From Archivesica marissinica (Eukaryota; Mollusca; Bivalvia; Venerida; Vesicomyidae), in NCBI GenBank assembly GCA_014843695.1, contig CM026403.1, positions 1,554,460 through 1,618,459 of the forward strand: 64,000 nucleotides of DNA. The letters run 5' to 3'. The notes below the pieces were generated by a model. It saw only the letters and a program-made list of their open reading frames with translations, did not search any database and was not told the DNA's origin. Position numbers and translations under genes: made by a program. This document shows, piece after piece, positions 34,674-46,025 of the stretch (position 1 is the stretch's first letter; every line of letters begins with the position of its first letter).

Positions 34674-35124
34674 CTGAAATAACATGAATAATTCTAACAT
34701 GTATGTGTGCGTGTGTGCGTTCATGCGTGTTGGTGTATTGTAACAGATTTATTCTTTATTTCAGTCTCATCGTTGTACAATACATAAAATATACATCAAC
34801 AAATTATCGTGGCATAGTACAACACCATTCATTATAAAATAATTATAAGAGACTAATGTAATCACAGATAATCAAACTATCACAGTCTATCGACATATTA
34901 TTATATTTACATATTAAAACCGAGGAACAGTCGCTAATTGAAAATTAAATACTTATTAAAACCAGAAATTTTGAAATACTGAAATGGAAAAAAAGCACTA
35001 ATGCGCAATTAAGAAATGTTTTAAAATATCAGTTATCAACCTCGATCAGATCGCGGTTGAACTAATTAGCAGTTGTTTCTCGGAATGGATAAGAGACACA
35101 CAATCAATAAATCAAATGGATACA
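34674..35124. other. Intron sequence, 3' part of a LINE
   Basis: Probably the 3' UTR of the minus-strand LINE whose coding part starts at 35125. It is AT-rich with a t/g microsatellite-like patch near 34705-34735. The gene B acceptor polypyrimidine tract lies at its left edge. Confidence 0.5.
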
Positions 35125-35727
35125 TTATTTACATAAATAAAAGGATCGTCTTTGAAGAATATAAAAACAGGTTTTGGCAATAATTCTAATCAGAGGTATA
35201 GTAGTAAAAATAATTCTAAGCTGGTCGGATACAGGTTTGTTCCGAAAGTCATTTTCATATAATGAGGCTTTCTCTAAGAGAACAGCTCTCAAATCATCAT
35301 ACAGTGAACATTCTAATAATACATGACTTTCGTCTTCTAATACATTACAGAAAGGGCACTTACGTTCATCAAGTGGTAAATTCTCATACTTTCCGGTTTC
35401 TATACGTAATGGAGCAACTCCACATCTAAATGTACATAATGCTGATCTGTGACGTGTGGGTAAAATCATTTTACAATATACTTCTGTTTGAAATTTAAAT
35501 GTACAGTAGGTTCTAAGCTTATTGCGACCACGTCCAGAAACACCGATCACACTGTTAATAGAGGTGGACCAGGCAGTAACATATTTCTCCATTACCGCAT
35601 GTTCCACACTATCTACTAAATGTGTCTTATGTATAGGTATAGATAGGTTACAGTAATCCATCAAAGTAATGTCTGCAAACTGTCTCTTGACATAATAAAG
35701 GATAGACCGAACAAAATACTTCGACAT
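35125..35727 (-). pseudogene. LINE C-terminal fragment, 200 codons open
   Basis: The minus-strand frame starts at a methionine near 35727 and has KYVTAWSTSINSVIG, then RSALCTFRCGVAPLRIETGK and a zinc-knuckle CPFCNVLEDESHVLLECSLY followed by DDLRA. This is the same domain layout as the C-terminus of the LINE at 36582-38051, but from a different family. No reverse transcriptase remains, so it is a 5'-truncated copy. It lies in intron 1 of gene B in the same orientation. Confidence 0.78.
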
Positions 35728-35875
35728 AACCGAAGATTGACTTAATGTAATTCTATATAAACGGGGCCAGGTATATGTAAAATGATAGTTTCTGAAACAG
35801 GACTATGATCCGACTTCGAGATAACCGGATAATTCGACATAACCGACTTAACAGATGTAGACTGTATATATATTG
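35715..35875. mobile_element. Possible MITE fragment with 'tcgacataaccg' repeats
   Basis: cttcgacataaccgaagatt, cttcgagataaccggataat and tcgacataaccgactta lie close together, like subterminal repeats of a Tigger-type MITE, and the LINE frame breaks here. The ends cannot be fixed. Confidence 0.35.
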
Positions 35876-36343
35876 AACACAGACTAAATTAAATCGTCGT
35901 AATGTTATGTACATGTATATAATAATGTATTACCGTAGCGTTTCAATGTAGTTTTCAGACTTTTGATTTGATGCCGTAAATACAATGTGATAGTTCAAGG
36001 CTAGCCATGGTATATACGTAATAAAATGCATACATGTGGCATGTCTCGTGATTCATAAAATAAGAATGAACGCTTGTACTATTATATGAGCCGTACAACT
36101 GTACGAGTCGCCGTCATAAATATGGAGGTAATTAATCTATAGTGTCCACCATTTAAATATGTTGAATTACGTAGCACACGATACAGTGAAATACAATAGA
36201 AGAATCTATTGGATATGTATGTATAGGATTCCAAATCTTGACGTGCCGGTGTCGACGTAAAAATAATCAATCATGATATTAATCAATTGAGGAAGTCGAC
36301 GGGGTAATCTTGATTAAACAAAATCGATGACATTCCTTAAACA

Positions 36344-36346
<3 letters not shown>
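35876..36346. other. No gene seen
   Basis: AT-rich intron sequence of gene B with no recognised element. Confidence 0.5.

Positions 36347-36402
<56 letters not shown>
36347..36402. repeat. (AAC)n microsatellite, likely LINE 3' tail
   Basis: About 18 AAC units, read as (GTT)n on the minus strand. It directly follows the 3' UTR (ttaatgttgaataaatg) of the minus-strand LINE, so it is probably that element's simple-repeat tail. Confidence 0.9.
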
Positions 36403-38051
36403 TTTATTCAACATTAAGCAAAATTACAGTGCTTCTAGTCTATTATAAATAGGTATATACATATAACACGTAATGTAATGACAACATGAAACATGAGTCC
36501 AAAGTGAAGATTATCTTTCTTTTTTTTTTTTTTTATTTAAAGAGAAGCTTAGTTTGTTTTAGTATTCATTAGTATTATAGTTCAAGGAATATTATTGATT
36601 TGATCTAACTCTTTTCGGACTTTACTGGCAAAATATATGTATTTTGATAAGTTTGAGATTTCCTTTTTATTTCTTGACATCATAAGTTTATCAAATTTAT
36701 TTAAAGTTGGCCAACTGCAATAATACGGCTTTATGTATTTTTTTCGTATATCGGTGTACAATGTGCATATTAAAAGAAAGTGATACTCATTTTCGATTGT
36801 TCTTAAGTTACAAAATTTGCATATTCTCTCATTTCGTGGTACATTAAGATACCTTCCTCTTTCAATTTCTAAATTATGTGATGAAAGTCTAAATCTGCTC
36901 AGGGCTATACTAAATTTTTTGTCCATACTATTATCAAGGTGTGTTTCTAAATTAAATGTATGTTTGAATCTACAGTATGTTGATAGTCTCCTTGAGTTGT
37001 TTATGTCTGCGTACCAAGTTTGGTGATATTGGTCAAAGATTCTTTGTTTTATAATATGCAGTTTAATTTCATAAGTTTGTTGGTGAAGCCATAGATTAGA
37101 CATTCCCAGATTTTCCAAAATCGATTTTATTTGGTATGCCCAATTAGAACCATTATACGTCACATTATTATTTGCGTCGTTTTTTAGCATTATATAAATT
37201 CGTTTAATGAGTGCATTATCATTCATGTTTAAAATTTTAATCCAATATCTTATCATATATACTTGTCTATTTATGTTCAAAGGGACTCTTCCAAGATCGC
37301 CATATAAACCACTTAAATTTGTGGATTTATTTACAATAAGAAGTTTTCTGCAAAACTTTGTATGAATTAATTCTATATCTTTTCCTGGGTTTAACCCCCA
37401 AATTTCCGAACAATAATTTAGGACAGATGCAACAAGAGTATCAAACAGTTTCGATTTCTCAAATGTCCTAAATTCATATTGATTAAAAATAGAAAAAAGT
37501 CGGTACATGGCCTTTGATGCATGTTCAGCTATGCATTTTTGTGTTCGGTGCCAATTGCCATTTTTAAAGAAGTATATACCTAGGTATTTAAAAGAGGAGA
37601 CAATTTCAATTTGTTGATTGTAGAGATAAAAATTGTGAGTAGTATGTCTTCCTCTCTCGAATATCATAACCTTCGTTTTATTAGTATTGATTTTCAGACC
37701 AAATGTATTACAATAAATGTCTACGTCATTCCACATAGATTGCAATGATGTCGGTGATGTAGAGAACAGTACTTGATCGTCTGCATACAAAACAATAAAA
37801 AGCTGTAGTTCATCTAATGAAAATATTCCATTTAAATTTGAGTTTATATTATTCATTATGTCATTCACGAACATCATGAATAAAAGACTTGAGCTCGGAT
37901 CACCTTGTTTCACGCCGAGATGTGAATCAATGCAGCTGGAATGAATTTTTCCATTATGTTTTATGGCAGATCGTACAGTACTATACATAGATTTTACAGC
38001 TGTTATCATTTTTGTGCTGACTTGTTCAGCAAGTAATTTTAAACAAAACAA
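36403..38051 (-). pseudogene. LINE, 5'-truncated, with 489-codon open reverse transcriptase frame
   Basis: The minus-strand frame at 36582-38051 is uninterrupted. It has GVKQGDPSSSLLFMMFVNDI (motif B), VLYADDQVLFS (catalytic YADD), FGLKINTNKTKVMIFERG, FKYLGIYFFKNGNW, LNYCSEIWGLNPGKDIELIH, and a C-terminal zinc-knuckle ICKFCNLRTIENEYHFLLIC. Fingers, motif A and the endonuclease are missing beyond 38051, so it cannot act alone. A 3' UTR of about 180 bp and a (GTT)n tail follow. The open frame implies recent insertion. It lies in intron 1 of gene B, same strand. A family E MITE begins about 65 bp upstream of its start. Confidence 0.88.
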
Positions 38052-38117
38052 TGACTGAAACTATTGTTTTCGTGCTTCGTACAAGGTTTTTCAGCGTAAA
38101 TCAAATTGTTTGGCTCT

Positions 38118-38932
38118 GTAGAAAATACACACCTACATTATATGATTATTATTACATGAAAACGAAATACAAATCCATCAAAGATTATCACATCTTTATT
38201 ACAAAGCACAAACCGAACAACTAAAAATATTCCAAAATGTTTAAAACTATGTATCTATATAGTTATTGTTTTTCATGTAAAACACACTTATCCGAAGTGT
38301 GCGTTTACTATGTCCTCTAGTTTACTTATCCGAAGTGTTCGTTTTCTATGTCCTCTAGTATACTTATCCGAAGTGTGCGTTTTCTATGTCCTCTAGTTTA
38401 CTTATCCGAAGTGTGCGTTTTCTATGTCCTCTAGTTTACTTATCCGAAGTGTGCGTTTCCTATGTCCTCTAGTATACTTATCCGAAGTGTGCATTGTTCT
38501 ATGTCCTCTAGTTTACTTATCCGAAGTGTGCGTTTTCTATGTCCTCTAGTATACGTATCCGAAGTGTGCGTTGTTCTATGTCCTCTAGTTTACTTGTGTG
38601 TTTTTGTTGTTTTGTGGTTTTTTTGTTTTTGGTGTTTGTTTGTTTGTTGGGTTTTGTTTTTTTTTGTGTTGGTTTTTTTTTTTGGTGTTTTTTTTGTTTT
38701 GGTGGTTTTTGTTTTTTGTGTGGTTTTTTTGTTTTGTGGTTTGTTGTTTTTGGTGTGTTGTTCTATGTCCTCTAGTTTACTTATCCGAAGTGTGCGTTTT
38801 CTATGTCCTCTAGTATACGTATCCGAAGTGTGCGTTGTTCTATGTCCTCTAGTTTACTTATCCGAAGTGTGCGTTGTTCTATGTCCTCTAGTTTACTTAT
38901 CCGAAGTGTGCGTTGTTCTATGTCATCTAGTA
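38118..38932. mobile_element. MITE family E with right end expanded into a 38-bp array
   Basis: A degenerate left end (gaaaatacacacctacatta) and the family interior (cacatctttattacaaagca; ttatatagttattgttttt) are followed from about 38284 by roughly a dozen tandem copies of ttatccgaagtgtgcgtttt ctatgtcctctagtttac. In the simple copy at 26022-26251 this segment is present once, as the right terminal inverted repeat with its subterminal 'ttatccgaag'. The array is interrupted at 38594-38757 by T/G-only sequence. Some units have gttgttct in place of gttttct. Confidence 0.9.
38594..38757. other. T/G-only block inside the 38-bp array
   Basis: About 160 bases contain only T and G with long T runs, entered and left in mid-unit of the array. 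It is unlike any other sequence here except the small block at 376-418. Open frames over it (phenylalanine, valine and glycine) are meaningless. Confidence 0.85.
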
Positions 38933-39359
38933 TATTAGTTACAAATACATTACAGTAAATTATAAAGATATGCTTATTTCAGTATTATTGTTGAGGTCAA
39001 ATATTAATTATAAAGATATCAATTGCATACAAACTGTATGGAATTTAGATAACATGGGTATGACATTTTAACATAATTCAAGTTATAAAAAACCTGTTTT
39101 CCCAAATATTATATTAAGAATGACAGACTATCCGGTTCGGAATAACAACACGTATGTAACCATGTTTTGGATACGTTAATTAATAACAATTAAGGCTTAC
39201 GGCCTACGTGGTCAATTCCTACCTGTCATATCTCCAAACCATGTTTTAATAGTATGTATTCATGGAAGAATTAATGAAATGTATGAATGAAAAGCTTTGG
39301 AAAATGTAAACAAAACATTTACATCACAATTATAGTAAAGAAAGAATACGTTTAAAGTA
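38933..39359. other. No gene seen
   Basis: AT-rich intron sequence of gene B. Nothing is recognised. Confidence 0.5.
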
Positions 39360-39452
39360 GGGATGGCAACGAACATTCGACTATTCGAATATTCGCTCGA
39401 ACGTCCGAATACTATTCCAGTATTCGAATATTCGGGGGGAAATATATAATAT
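39360..39452. mobile_element. MITE end fragment related to 16056-16449
   Basis: agggatggcaacgaacattc followed by gaatattcg and tattccagtattcgaatatt match the left end of the element at 16056, without its right half. Confidence 0.65.
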
Positions 39453-39495
39453 TTAAACTTTATAGTGAATGGCCTTGGCTGCTTAGAACAGAAAT

Positions 39496-39889
39496 GTGTG
39501 TGTGTTTTACGTTTATTTATCGTCGCTACCGGTGCCCATATGAGCGACGCCTCCTGAAGAGATTAGTAATTTTAGATGTTTGGAGGAGAGTGAAATGATA
39601 CAGACAGAGACCCATTCCAGTATGTTTTTACGTTTATTTATCGTCGCTACCGGTTGCCCATATGAGCGACGCCTCCTGAAGAGATTAGTTATTTTAGATT
39701 TTGGAGCATAGTGCATGATACAGACAGAGACCCATTCCAGAATATCCTCTGGTTCTTTTACGTGCACGGTGTAAAGCACCGACACGATACCTCGGTTTAA
39801 CGTCCCATCTGAAAGACTGTTAATTTTATTAGGGTCAGACGGGGGATCGAACCTGCGATCCCTGGATTACCAGTCCAGCGTGTTACCAC
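39496..39889 (-). mobile_element. Two SINE family A copies in tandem (one partial)
   Basis: A tail-plus-body fragment (39496-39621) stops at the 'cccattccag' point and is followed at 39621 by a second tail and a nearly complete copy to 39889 (head cut in the A-box region). Both are in minus orientation. Either one inserted into the other or an internal duplication occurred. Confidence 0.88.
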
Positions 39890-40662
39890 CAAATTTGAAA
39901 AAGTTTCTATTCATCATATAATTGTCATATACCATACATGTCTTTAATACGTTTGAAAGTTAGAATGTTAGAACTTCACAATTTTGTATTGTTATTATAT
40001 TTAAGGTGACTTATAGACCCACTGGGTCGGGTGCTATTTTATCTTGTTGGTTTAAACAGTATTTATTCCAATAAATGTACATGTATAACACAAAATATGT
40101 TACAAATTACATAAATGTTGAATGGTTTGGATTGGGAAACAAGTTTTCAGAAAACTTATATTAATTAATTTGTTCTTGTTATTTATGTACTTATTGCGTA
40201 TATGCACATAAGTACTTAATTACATACATTTGTGTGACATAATGGGCCACAAGTTAGAGCCGTAGAGCGTTTACATTGTAAGCGAAAGGAACACTGACTT
40301 GATTACACATTATTAACATCCTCCTGACAATTATTTGCTTCTTTTTTCATAATAAACGTTCGACATAAACAATCTTAAAATGAAAAGTTCATTATTAAAT
40401 AAAACATTTTTAAAGTTCTTTTAAACCTCTTGCATCTTGCCGGTGTATTTCAACTTCCAACCCAGAGTACAAATAAACTCCATTGTGTCCGTCGAAGTGA
40501 TGTCGCGAAGTTCAGATATATTAGTTTGTTGGGTGGGTTTATTAGTTACATGCTAAAGCAAATGTATTGTTTGTAGGGTTCTGTGGCTCTCGTTCATTTG
40601 ATTCCGACGGAGCCGTGTGAGTGCTCCGCCGGACCAGGTTAGTGCTTCGACTTTTGTAGTTG
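39890..40662. other. No gene; repeat J motif at 39999-40040
   Basis: aaggtgacttatagacccac tgggtcgggtgc is shared with 41984 and, reversed, with about 63020-63052. The rest is AT-rich and unrecognised. Confidence 0.5.
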
Positions 40663-41001
40663 ACACGAGATTTAGATACAGTAAATACAGTGTGTGAGTT
40701 CTGTGATATGGCTACAGAAACCATTAAGCATCTATTTTGGGAATGTAGCAAAGTACAACATTTTTGGTCACAATTGAGTACATATTTAAAAGACCGAAAT
40801 ATTAAAAATAAATTAGACTGGTTTCAAGTATGTTTTGGACAATACGACTCAAAAAGTCTGTTTTTAAATGTATGCATAATAGCAGGAAAATATTTCATTG
40901 ACACATGCAGACTAAGGAAAGTGGAGCCTAGATATGTAGACTTTATGCAATACTTAAGCCGAACAAAAAAATATAGAAAAACAAATAGCTATAAACAATA
41001 A
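40663..41001 (+). pseudogene. L1/Tx1-type LINE C-terminal fragment
   Basis: A 113-codon frame reads CEFCDMATETIKHLFWECSK VQHFWSQLSTYLKDRN and continues to a stop at 41001. The C-x2-C...H...C knuckle with 'ETI-HLFWEC--V--FW' is characteristic of the C-terminal domain of L1/Tx1-group LINEs. Nothing upstream encodes reverse transcriptase, so it is severely 5'-truncated. It is the third distinct LINE lineage in this window. Confidence 0.72.
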
Positions 41002-41431
41002 TAAACTTATAATCCATGAACAAAAATGGAGAGTGGACAATATTAAGTGAAAATAGAGAGAATTTGTTTTATGAATGTACATGTATGGTAATAATACAAA
41101 ACATATTAAAGTAACCGCTGTTTTTAACTCTCAACTCTCCCCTATATGTCTCCTCACGTAATCCTATAACTACTATCTACTTATATCATCAATCATTATA
41201 TCTCTTAAGAAAACTTTCAATCATAGTATAATGTTTTTAACTGTACATATACACGGGTAATACAGTTTGATTTATAATATAGTGTTTGTATGTCTATGAA
41301 TATGTTAATGTACTGTACATCCATGTAATAATGATGGAAATAAAAATATTAGAAAAAGAAGAAAAATACAGTGTGTGAATATTAATAATAATAAACGGAA
41401 TAAAATGTGATTGTGCTATAGTAAAATCGTC
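41002..41431. other. No gene seen
   Basis: AT-rich, possibly the 3' UTR of the LINE fragment above. A short A-rich patch (aaaagaagaaaaatac) near 41354 could be its tail. Confidence 0.45.
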
Positions 41432-41563
41432 CACAAGCACATGACACAAACATTTTGTTTTTGTTTTTTGCCCTATGGTCATATAGTAAGTAATGTTTAA
41501 ACATTACTTAATATATGACCATAGGCCAAAACAAATGTTGTGTCTTGTGCCTGTGAAATCGTC
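41432..41563. mobile_element. Palindromic fold-back element (family H)
   Basis: Two arms of about 60-65 bp mirror each other around gtaatgtttaaacattac. The left arm contains gccctatggtcatatagtaa and the right arm ttaatatatgaccataggcc. The outer parts are cacaagcacatgacacaaac and gttgtgtcttgtgcctgtg. A second copy is at 60446-60549. Transcribed RNA would form a long hairpin. No coding capacity. Confidence 0.88.
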
Positions 41564-41565
41564 TT

Positions 41566-42292
41566 GTTGATTAATATTAATTTCCAATGTAATGAAACAA
41601 AATTAAGCTTCACTACAAGTGATGCTCTCCATCAACATTTTACTTGTACTATTTGAAGCAATGAATCACAATTGCGTTGTATCATTCATCGTTAGCTATG
41701 TGAATAATAGATATCTTTATTTTCCTCCAGCACGAGGACAATATTCTACATACATTACATACAAATGTAAACAATGTCATGTGTACACGCATGTTGTAAT
41801 AGTAATGGCCCATGTCAGTGTATATAAGAGAAGAAGCTGAGGGCATATGTGGACACGTTCTTAATTACATTGTACATTGATAACCCATATGATTTGTGAA
41901 TAGCGCCATATATTTCAATTTATTAATCTAGTGATCAGATCACTTCTGTTCACACTATATAATTATTATTGACTGCATAGTATTAGGTGACTTATAGGCC
42001 CACGGGACCGGGTGCGTCTTCTTGTTGTTTAATAGTTGCTATATATATTTGTTAAACTGTGCGCATGTCACTTTAATAAAGTATTACTTACTTACTTACT
42101 TACTTACATATTGTACAAGTAATGCAAACTAGCAAAAAGGGGAACCAATGCCATGTTCACAAACATATTGTACAAATAATTCAAATTAGCAGAAAAGGGG
42201 CCACCTCATTTATTTGCTCCGTCCAGTGATGTCACTGATAACTGAGACATGCAAGCAATACAGATTGCACAATAATATGTATTAGTGCTTAC
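41566..42292. other. 5' part of gene B intron 1; repeat J at 41984-42108
   Basis: The repeat J copy has ggtgacttataggcccacgg, gcatgtcactttaataaagt and a (CTTA)n tail in + orientation, as a retroelement 3' end. Around it two near copies of 'acatattgtacaa-taat(g/t)caaa(c/t)tagca' occur at 42110-42135 and 42163-42190. No other gene is seen. Confidence 0.55.
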
Positions 42293-42721
42293 CTTTTTAT
42301 CCCCCAATTTTAAACCGTTTGTTTCTCCGTCTGAACCAATAGACATGCGTGATGACGATTCTGCGATCTCAGGTAACTGTACAAAACTACCACCGGCGTC
42401 TTTCTCTTGCCCATCGTAATGCTTTTCTCCACTATCGAGTACTGAACCATCTTCAGGTTCAGATATACCTCTCCGATCATTCTGTGCTTTATGGTTCTTT
42501 TCTGTATGTTGTTCATCTAATTTCCTTTTGTACTCATGTTCATCGGAATCAGCAGAGTCTTCTCTATTAGGGTTGTCCTTTAGTATTGGTGTATTACCAC
42601 TATGAGTGCTCTCGGGACCCTGGTTGCTTTCTCTAGACATTTCACTTCTGTTTGAATCGTGTTTCCCTGACCCGTCTACGGTTTTCCTGCTGCCGCCAAT
42701 TCGCTTTATGGCGGAAGACAT
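42293..42721 (-). CDS. First coding exon, disordered N-terminus (gene B, exon 1)
   Basis: On the minus strand ATG at 42721 follows an A-rich leader (gcaaaaATGTC), and 143 codons run to GATAAAAAG|GTAAGC, a canonical donor in phase 0. Reading past it gives only 28 more codons before a stop. The peptide (start MSSAIKRIGGSRKTVDGSGK; end MSIGSDGETNGLKLGDKK) is rich in Ser, Glu, Asp, Asn, Lys and Gly and has no hydrophobic segment, so it is predicted disordered. It is clearly unlike the repeat-derived frames. Its phase fits the exon at 34568-34673. Whether the two are joined is inferred; the exon itself is well supported by composition and donor. Confidence 0.6.
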
Positions 42722-42949
42722 TTTTGCTTGATTTATTTACCCCGACTGCTTGCTCAATGTCTTATATAGACTGTTTATCTGATATATCGCAAATTAGTTA
42801 TTGTATACAGACATATCAGATTCTGCGATTAGTACCATTGTTAGCGGTGGTGACATCGTCTAAACATCACGACTGAATAGATTAATACAAAACCCATCCT
42901 AGTATTCGTTAATGAATTGTCCGAACCAAAATTATTGTGTTCGCTAAAT

Positions 42950-43345
42950 GCGTGATCGAAATAAACTACGCAGGTATATAAATATATATAGAATAAGGGG
43001 ACTGACATTACGGTAACTCATTTCAAGACTGTTATTCACTTTTTGAACTATATTTAAAACACTGTCGTGACGTCATACCTTTATACTTACAGATCATCAT
43101 TATTAATATTGGACTGGGGTGAAAAGGCCATTCGTATATTAAATCATACGCTTAAATGTATCACATTAACACTTTTAATTAGTAGAATTTTGCTATATAA
43201 GTGTGTGCTTTAAGTAAGATATAAGCCTCAAACGGATCCAATATGTAAACTATTGGTACTCTCTTCGGGGCTACGCGCCTCGCACAGTCCAATATTTTAC
43301 ATATTGGATAGTGTTCGGCTTATATCCTATACATAATATAGGTAG
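42950..43345 (+). mobile_element. Dispersed repeat I, copy 1
   Basis: It shares long blocks, in opposite orientation, with 59972-60425: acactgtcgtgacgtcatac, attattaatattggactg, aagatataagcctcaaacgg and ggatccaatatgtaaac. The part at 43238-43313 is an inverted repeat (atccaatatgtaaactattgg ... ccaatattttacatattgg) around a GC-rich loop (gggctacgcgcctcgcac). Confidence 0.75.
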
Positions 43346-44108
43346 TGTATGTCCCGCCTTATGTCCGGTCCCCTTGTACATATTTTAAGTGAACTTTTAT
43401 TAATTGATGTATGTGGTAGTTCAACTATTGTAAAGGGTCAGCAACATACACTTTAAAATAAACTAATATTGTCAGACGACAGCAATATTTCTGGCTGGCA
43501 TATCTGTTACTGTGTGACGTCATAGCAACACTTTCCATATAAGGCGATACAGTGTGGCTCGCATTAAATTCTCAGACAGATTCAGCGAAATGTGTTATGT
43601 GGGCGGGCGGGCGCTCGGACCGGCGGGCTGGCTGGCCAACGGGAGGGCGGCCGGACAGACAGACATACACGGGACAGACAGACAGACGGGTGAACGGACG
43701 GACAGACAAAAAAGTTCGCTTCTTTAAGTCATTATAAGACATATTACAACCCTAACCAGGCATGCGGAATGTATCGTGGCGATACCATAGTTTTGTTTAC
43801 GGATTTCATACAAGTTGCTGGGTTAAAACATGTAGGCTCCAATATCATGTAAATAACACCTGTCAACAATTGCTATTGCATTTAGTTTAATAATATTGCC
43901 AAGAGTACCAGATACGTACGACAGTATGGTCAACTATCAGTCGCAATACAAACAATATAACCTTGAAGACAATTGATTGTAAATCTTAGTGTCTCTGCTG
44001 TTCACATATTGATCTGTATCTGAATGCCTAACACTATTTTTGGTATGAGACTATTGTGTCTCGCCCAACACCCCACGTGTTCGTTTCCGATTTTTTTATT
44101 ATAGGCTA
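43346..44108. other. No gene; GC-rich simple repeat at 43595-43710
   Basis: The segment gggcgggcgggcgctcggac and (GACA/GACGG)n units form the only strongly GC-rich patch of this region. The flanks are AT-rich and a 61-codon frame over it is incidental. Confidence 0.6.
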
Positions 44109-44614
44109 TTAAAGCGACACTACATTTATTTTACTGAAAAGGTAAATTTCTACCAAATGTATTTTCCTATTATATGGTATAATTCTTTCCAAATGTTTGA
44201 CTCAAAAACTGAGTACTTCAACTAATATACAAACGTCGTATACGCGGTTTGTTGACATAACAAAATAATGTAATTAGGGTCGACATCCATGCGTAATACA
44301 ACTCGTGTATCCTGAATAACACGATTTACGATACAGATTTACCGTTATATCTCATATGTGTGTCGATCCATATTTATTTGTAGACTAATCTTAGTTAAAT
44401 AGTTAAATTATCTCTAAACGACATTATCTCGCGTTTAGTACTGACTCCGATGACCGTTATATGAAATCCTACTTTCAATTATGAAAGTTTGTAGACCACA
44501 AAAACACTGTTTAATAACTCACTGTTAGTGTTCGAATGTATTCGGAAGAAGTGGAAGCAGCAATGCGTGAACCTATGCATTTTATTTGCTTTTTGTGATG
44601 TAACGTCGCTTTAA
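44109..44614 (+). mobile_element. TTAA-ended MITE (family F), full-length
   Basis: It starts ttaaagcgacactacattta and ends gatgtaacgtcgctttaa. The interior follows the 4748-5284 copy. About 506 bp. Confidence 0.87.
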
Positions 44615-44778
44615 AGTCTCTGTTTGAATGTTTGACCTCTCTACATTAGACGTATACTATTACTGTAATACTATGTAGTTTATTTAGCATTGTATACAAT
44701 TCACAATAATGTAAGTTAGATGTGTAATCTTCCAAGTCATCTGTTAGAATGGCCAGGTTTCAGTACATAATACCTTTA

Positions 44779-45385
44779 TTAAAGCAGCATTACATCGTAT
44801 GAAATAAAATATATTTGAAAAATGCAATTTTTACGTATGGGTAGCAATGCTGCTACACATTCTAACATTATACTTTGTATGCTTATGTTCATTTGGTAAA
44901 CAGTGTTTTTTGCGATAAAACAAACTCGAAACCGAAAGTAGGACTTTCCGAGTCGATCGGTCACGCACTTGTTTACAACCGGAACGCATTGTCCGCACTT
45001 GTTTACATTCAGAATGCATCGACCCCATTTGTCCCACGTTGTCTTTTTTAATTAAATTACTTGATATGTTGATTCATACCTCTGTTAGCGTCTTTTAGGG
45101 ATATTACTATATCCCCACGAGGGGTTCGAAATTAGAGGAAGATAGATAGATAGTATTTCATGTTCAAAATATATACGTTGTTTTATACATCCTCTGTTGT
45201 TTCACGCATGCGCGCTGTGTGTGTTTTCAGTTCGTGTGTTGATAAACAAATTCGCGTATACGACGGTTTAAATTTATTGGAATTGTATCGTTTCTGAGCG
45301 ACTATTTCGATTTTTGTAAACACACACACATTAGTATTTATATTGTACCCAAAATATCCTTTATTACGATTTAATGCTGCTTTAA
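44779..45385. mobile_element. TTAA-ended MITE of a related family (F2)
   Basis: The left end ttaaagcagcattacatcgt and right end tacgatttaatgctgctttaa are inverted and resemble the family F terminus with gcagca for gcgaca, but the 607-bp interior is different. It contains a 'cacttgtttaca' repeat near 44965-45010 and no protein. It begins about 165 bp after a family F copy. Confidence 0.75.
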
Positions 45386-45521
45386 AATATCGGGATATTT
45401 TTAGTTAACCGTAACTGGTAATATCCAAATACAGGTAAAGCAGGAATATTATCCGATACTTGTCGTTAATTTGTATATTTTCGTATTCTTAAATTTAAAT
45501 GCATTGACTTATTTTTCTTAA

Positions 45522-45810
45522 CAGACGGATCAGTAGTCCAGTGGTAAAACGCTGGACTGGTAATCCAGGGATCGCATGTTCGATCCCCCGTCTGACCCTA
45601 ATAAGATAACAGTCTTTCGGATGGGACATTAAACCGAGGTCTCGTGTCGGTGCTTTACATCGTGCACGTAAAAGAATCAGAGGAGACTCTGGAATTGGTT
45701 TATGTCTGTTTCATTGCATTATCCTCCAAAAATCTAAAATGACTAATCTCTTCAGGAGGCGTTGCTCATATGGGCAACCGGTAGCGACGATAAATAAACG
45801 CAAAACACAC
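45522..45810 (+). mobile_element. SINE family A, with 14-bp target-site duplication
   Basis: A full copy flanked by the perfect direct repeat acttatttttctta (before the head and after the CA tail). It is one of the clearest insertions in the window. Confidence 0.95.
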
Positions 45811-45828
45811 ACTTATTTTTCTTACCGA

Positions 45829-45902
45829 TTCGTGGTCTAGTGGATAGTTGATCCGACTTGCAATAGTATTGTCTTTGTGTTGTGTAGGTTCGAACCACAC
45901 TA
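45829..45902 (+). pseudogene. tRNA-like sequence
   Basis: The A box tggtctagtggatagttgat and B box aggttcgaacc are well placed, but the acceptor arms do not pair convincingly and a T-rich tract follows. It is possibly a tRNA pseudogene or the head of another SINE. A weaker one lies near 46650-46735. Confidence 0.4.
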
Positions 45903-46025
45903 TTCAAATAACTTTTTTTGTTTTTATATAACTTTTTATTGGTTTCTTTAAAATTTATTTATTTAGATATATTTCTTTTTTTTGCTTTCTATTTATGTGT
46001 ACATAATATTATATACAAATGTTCA

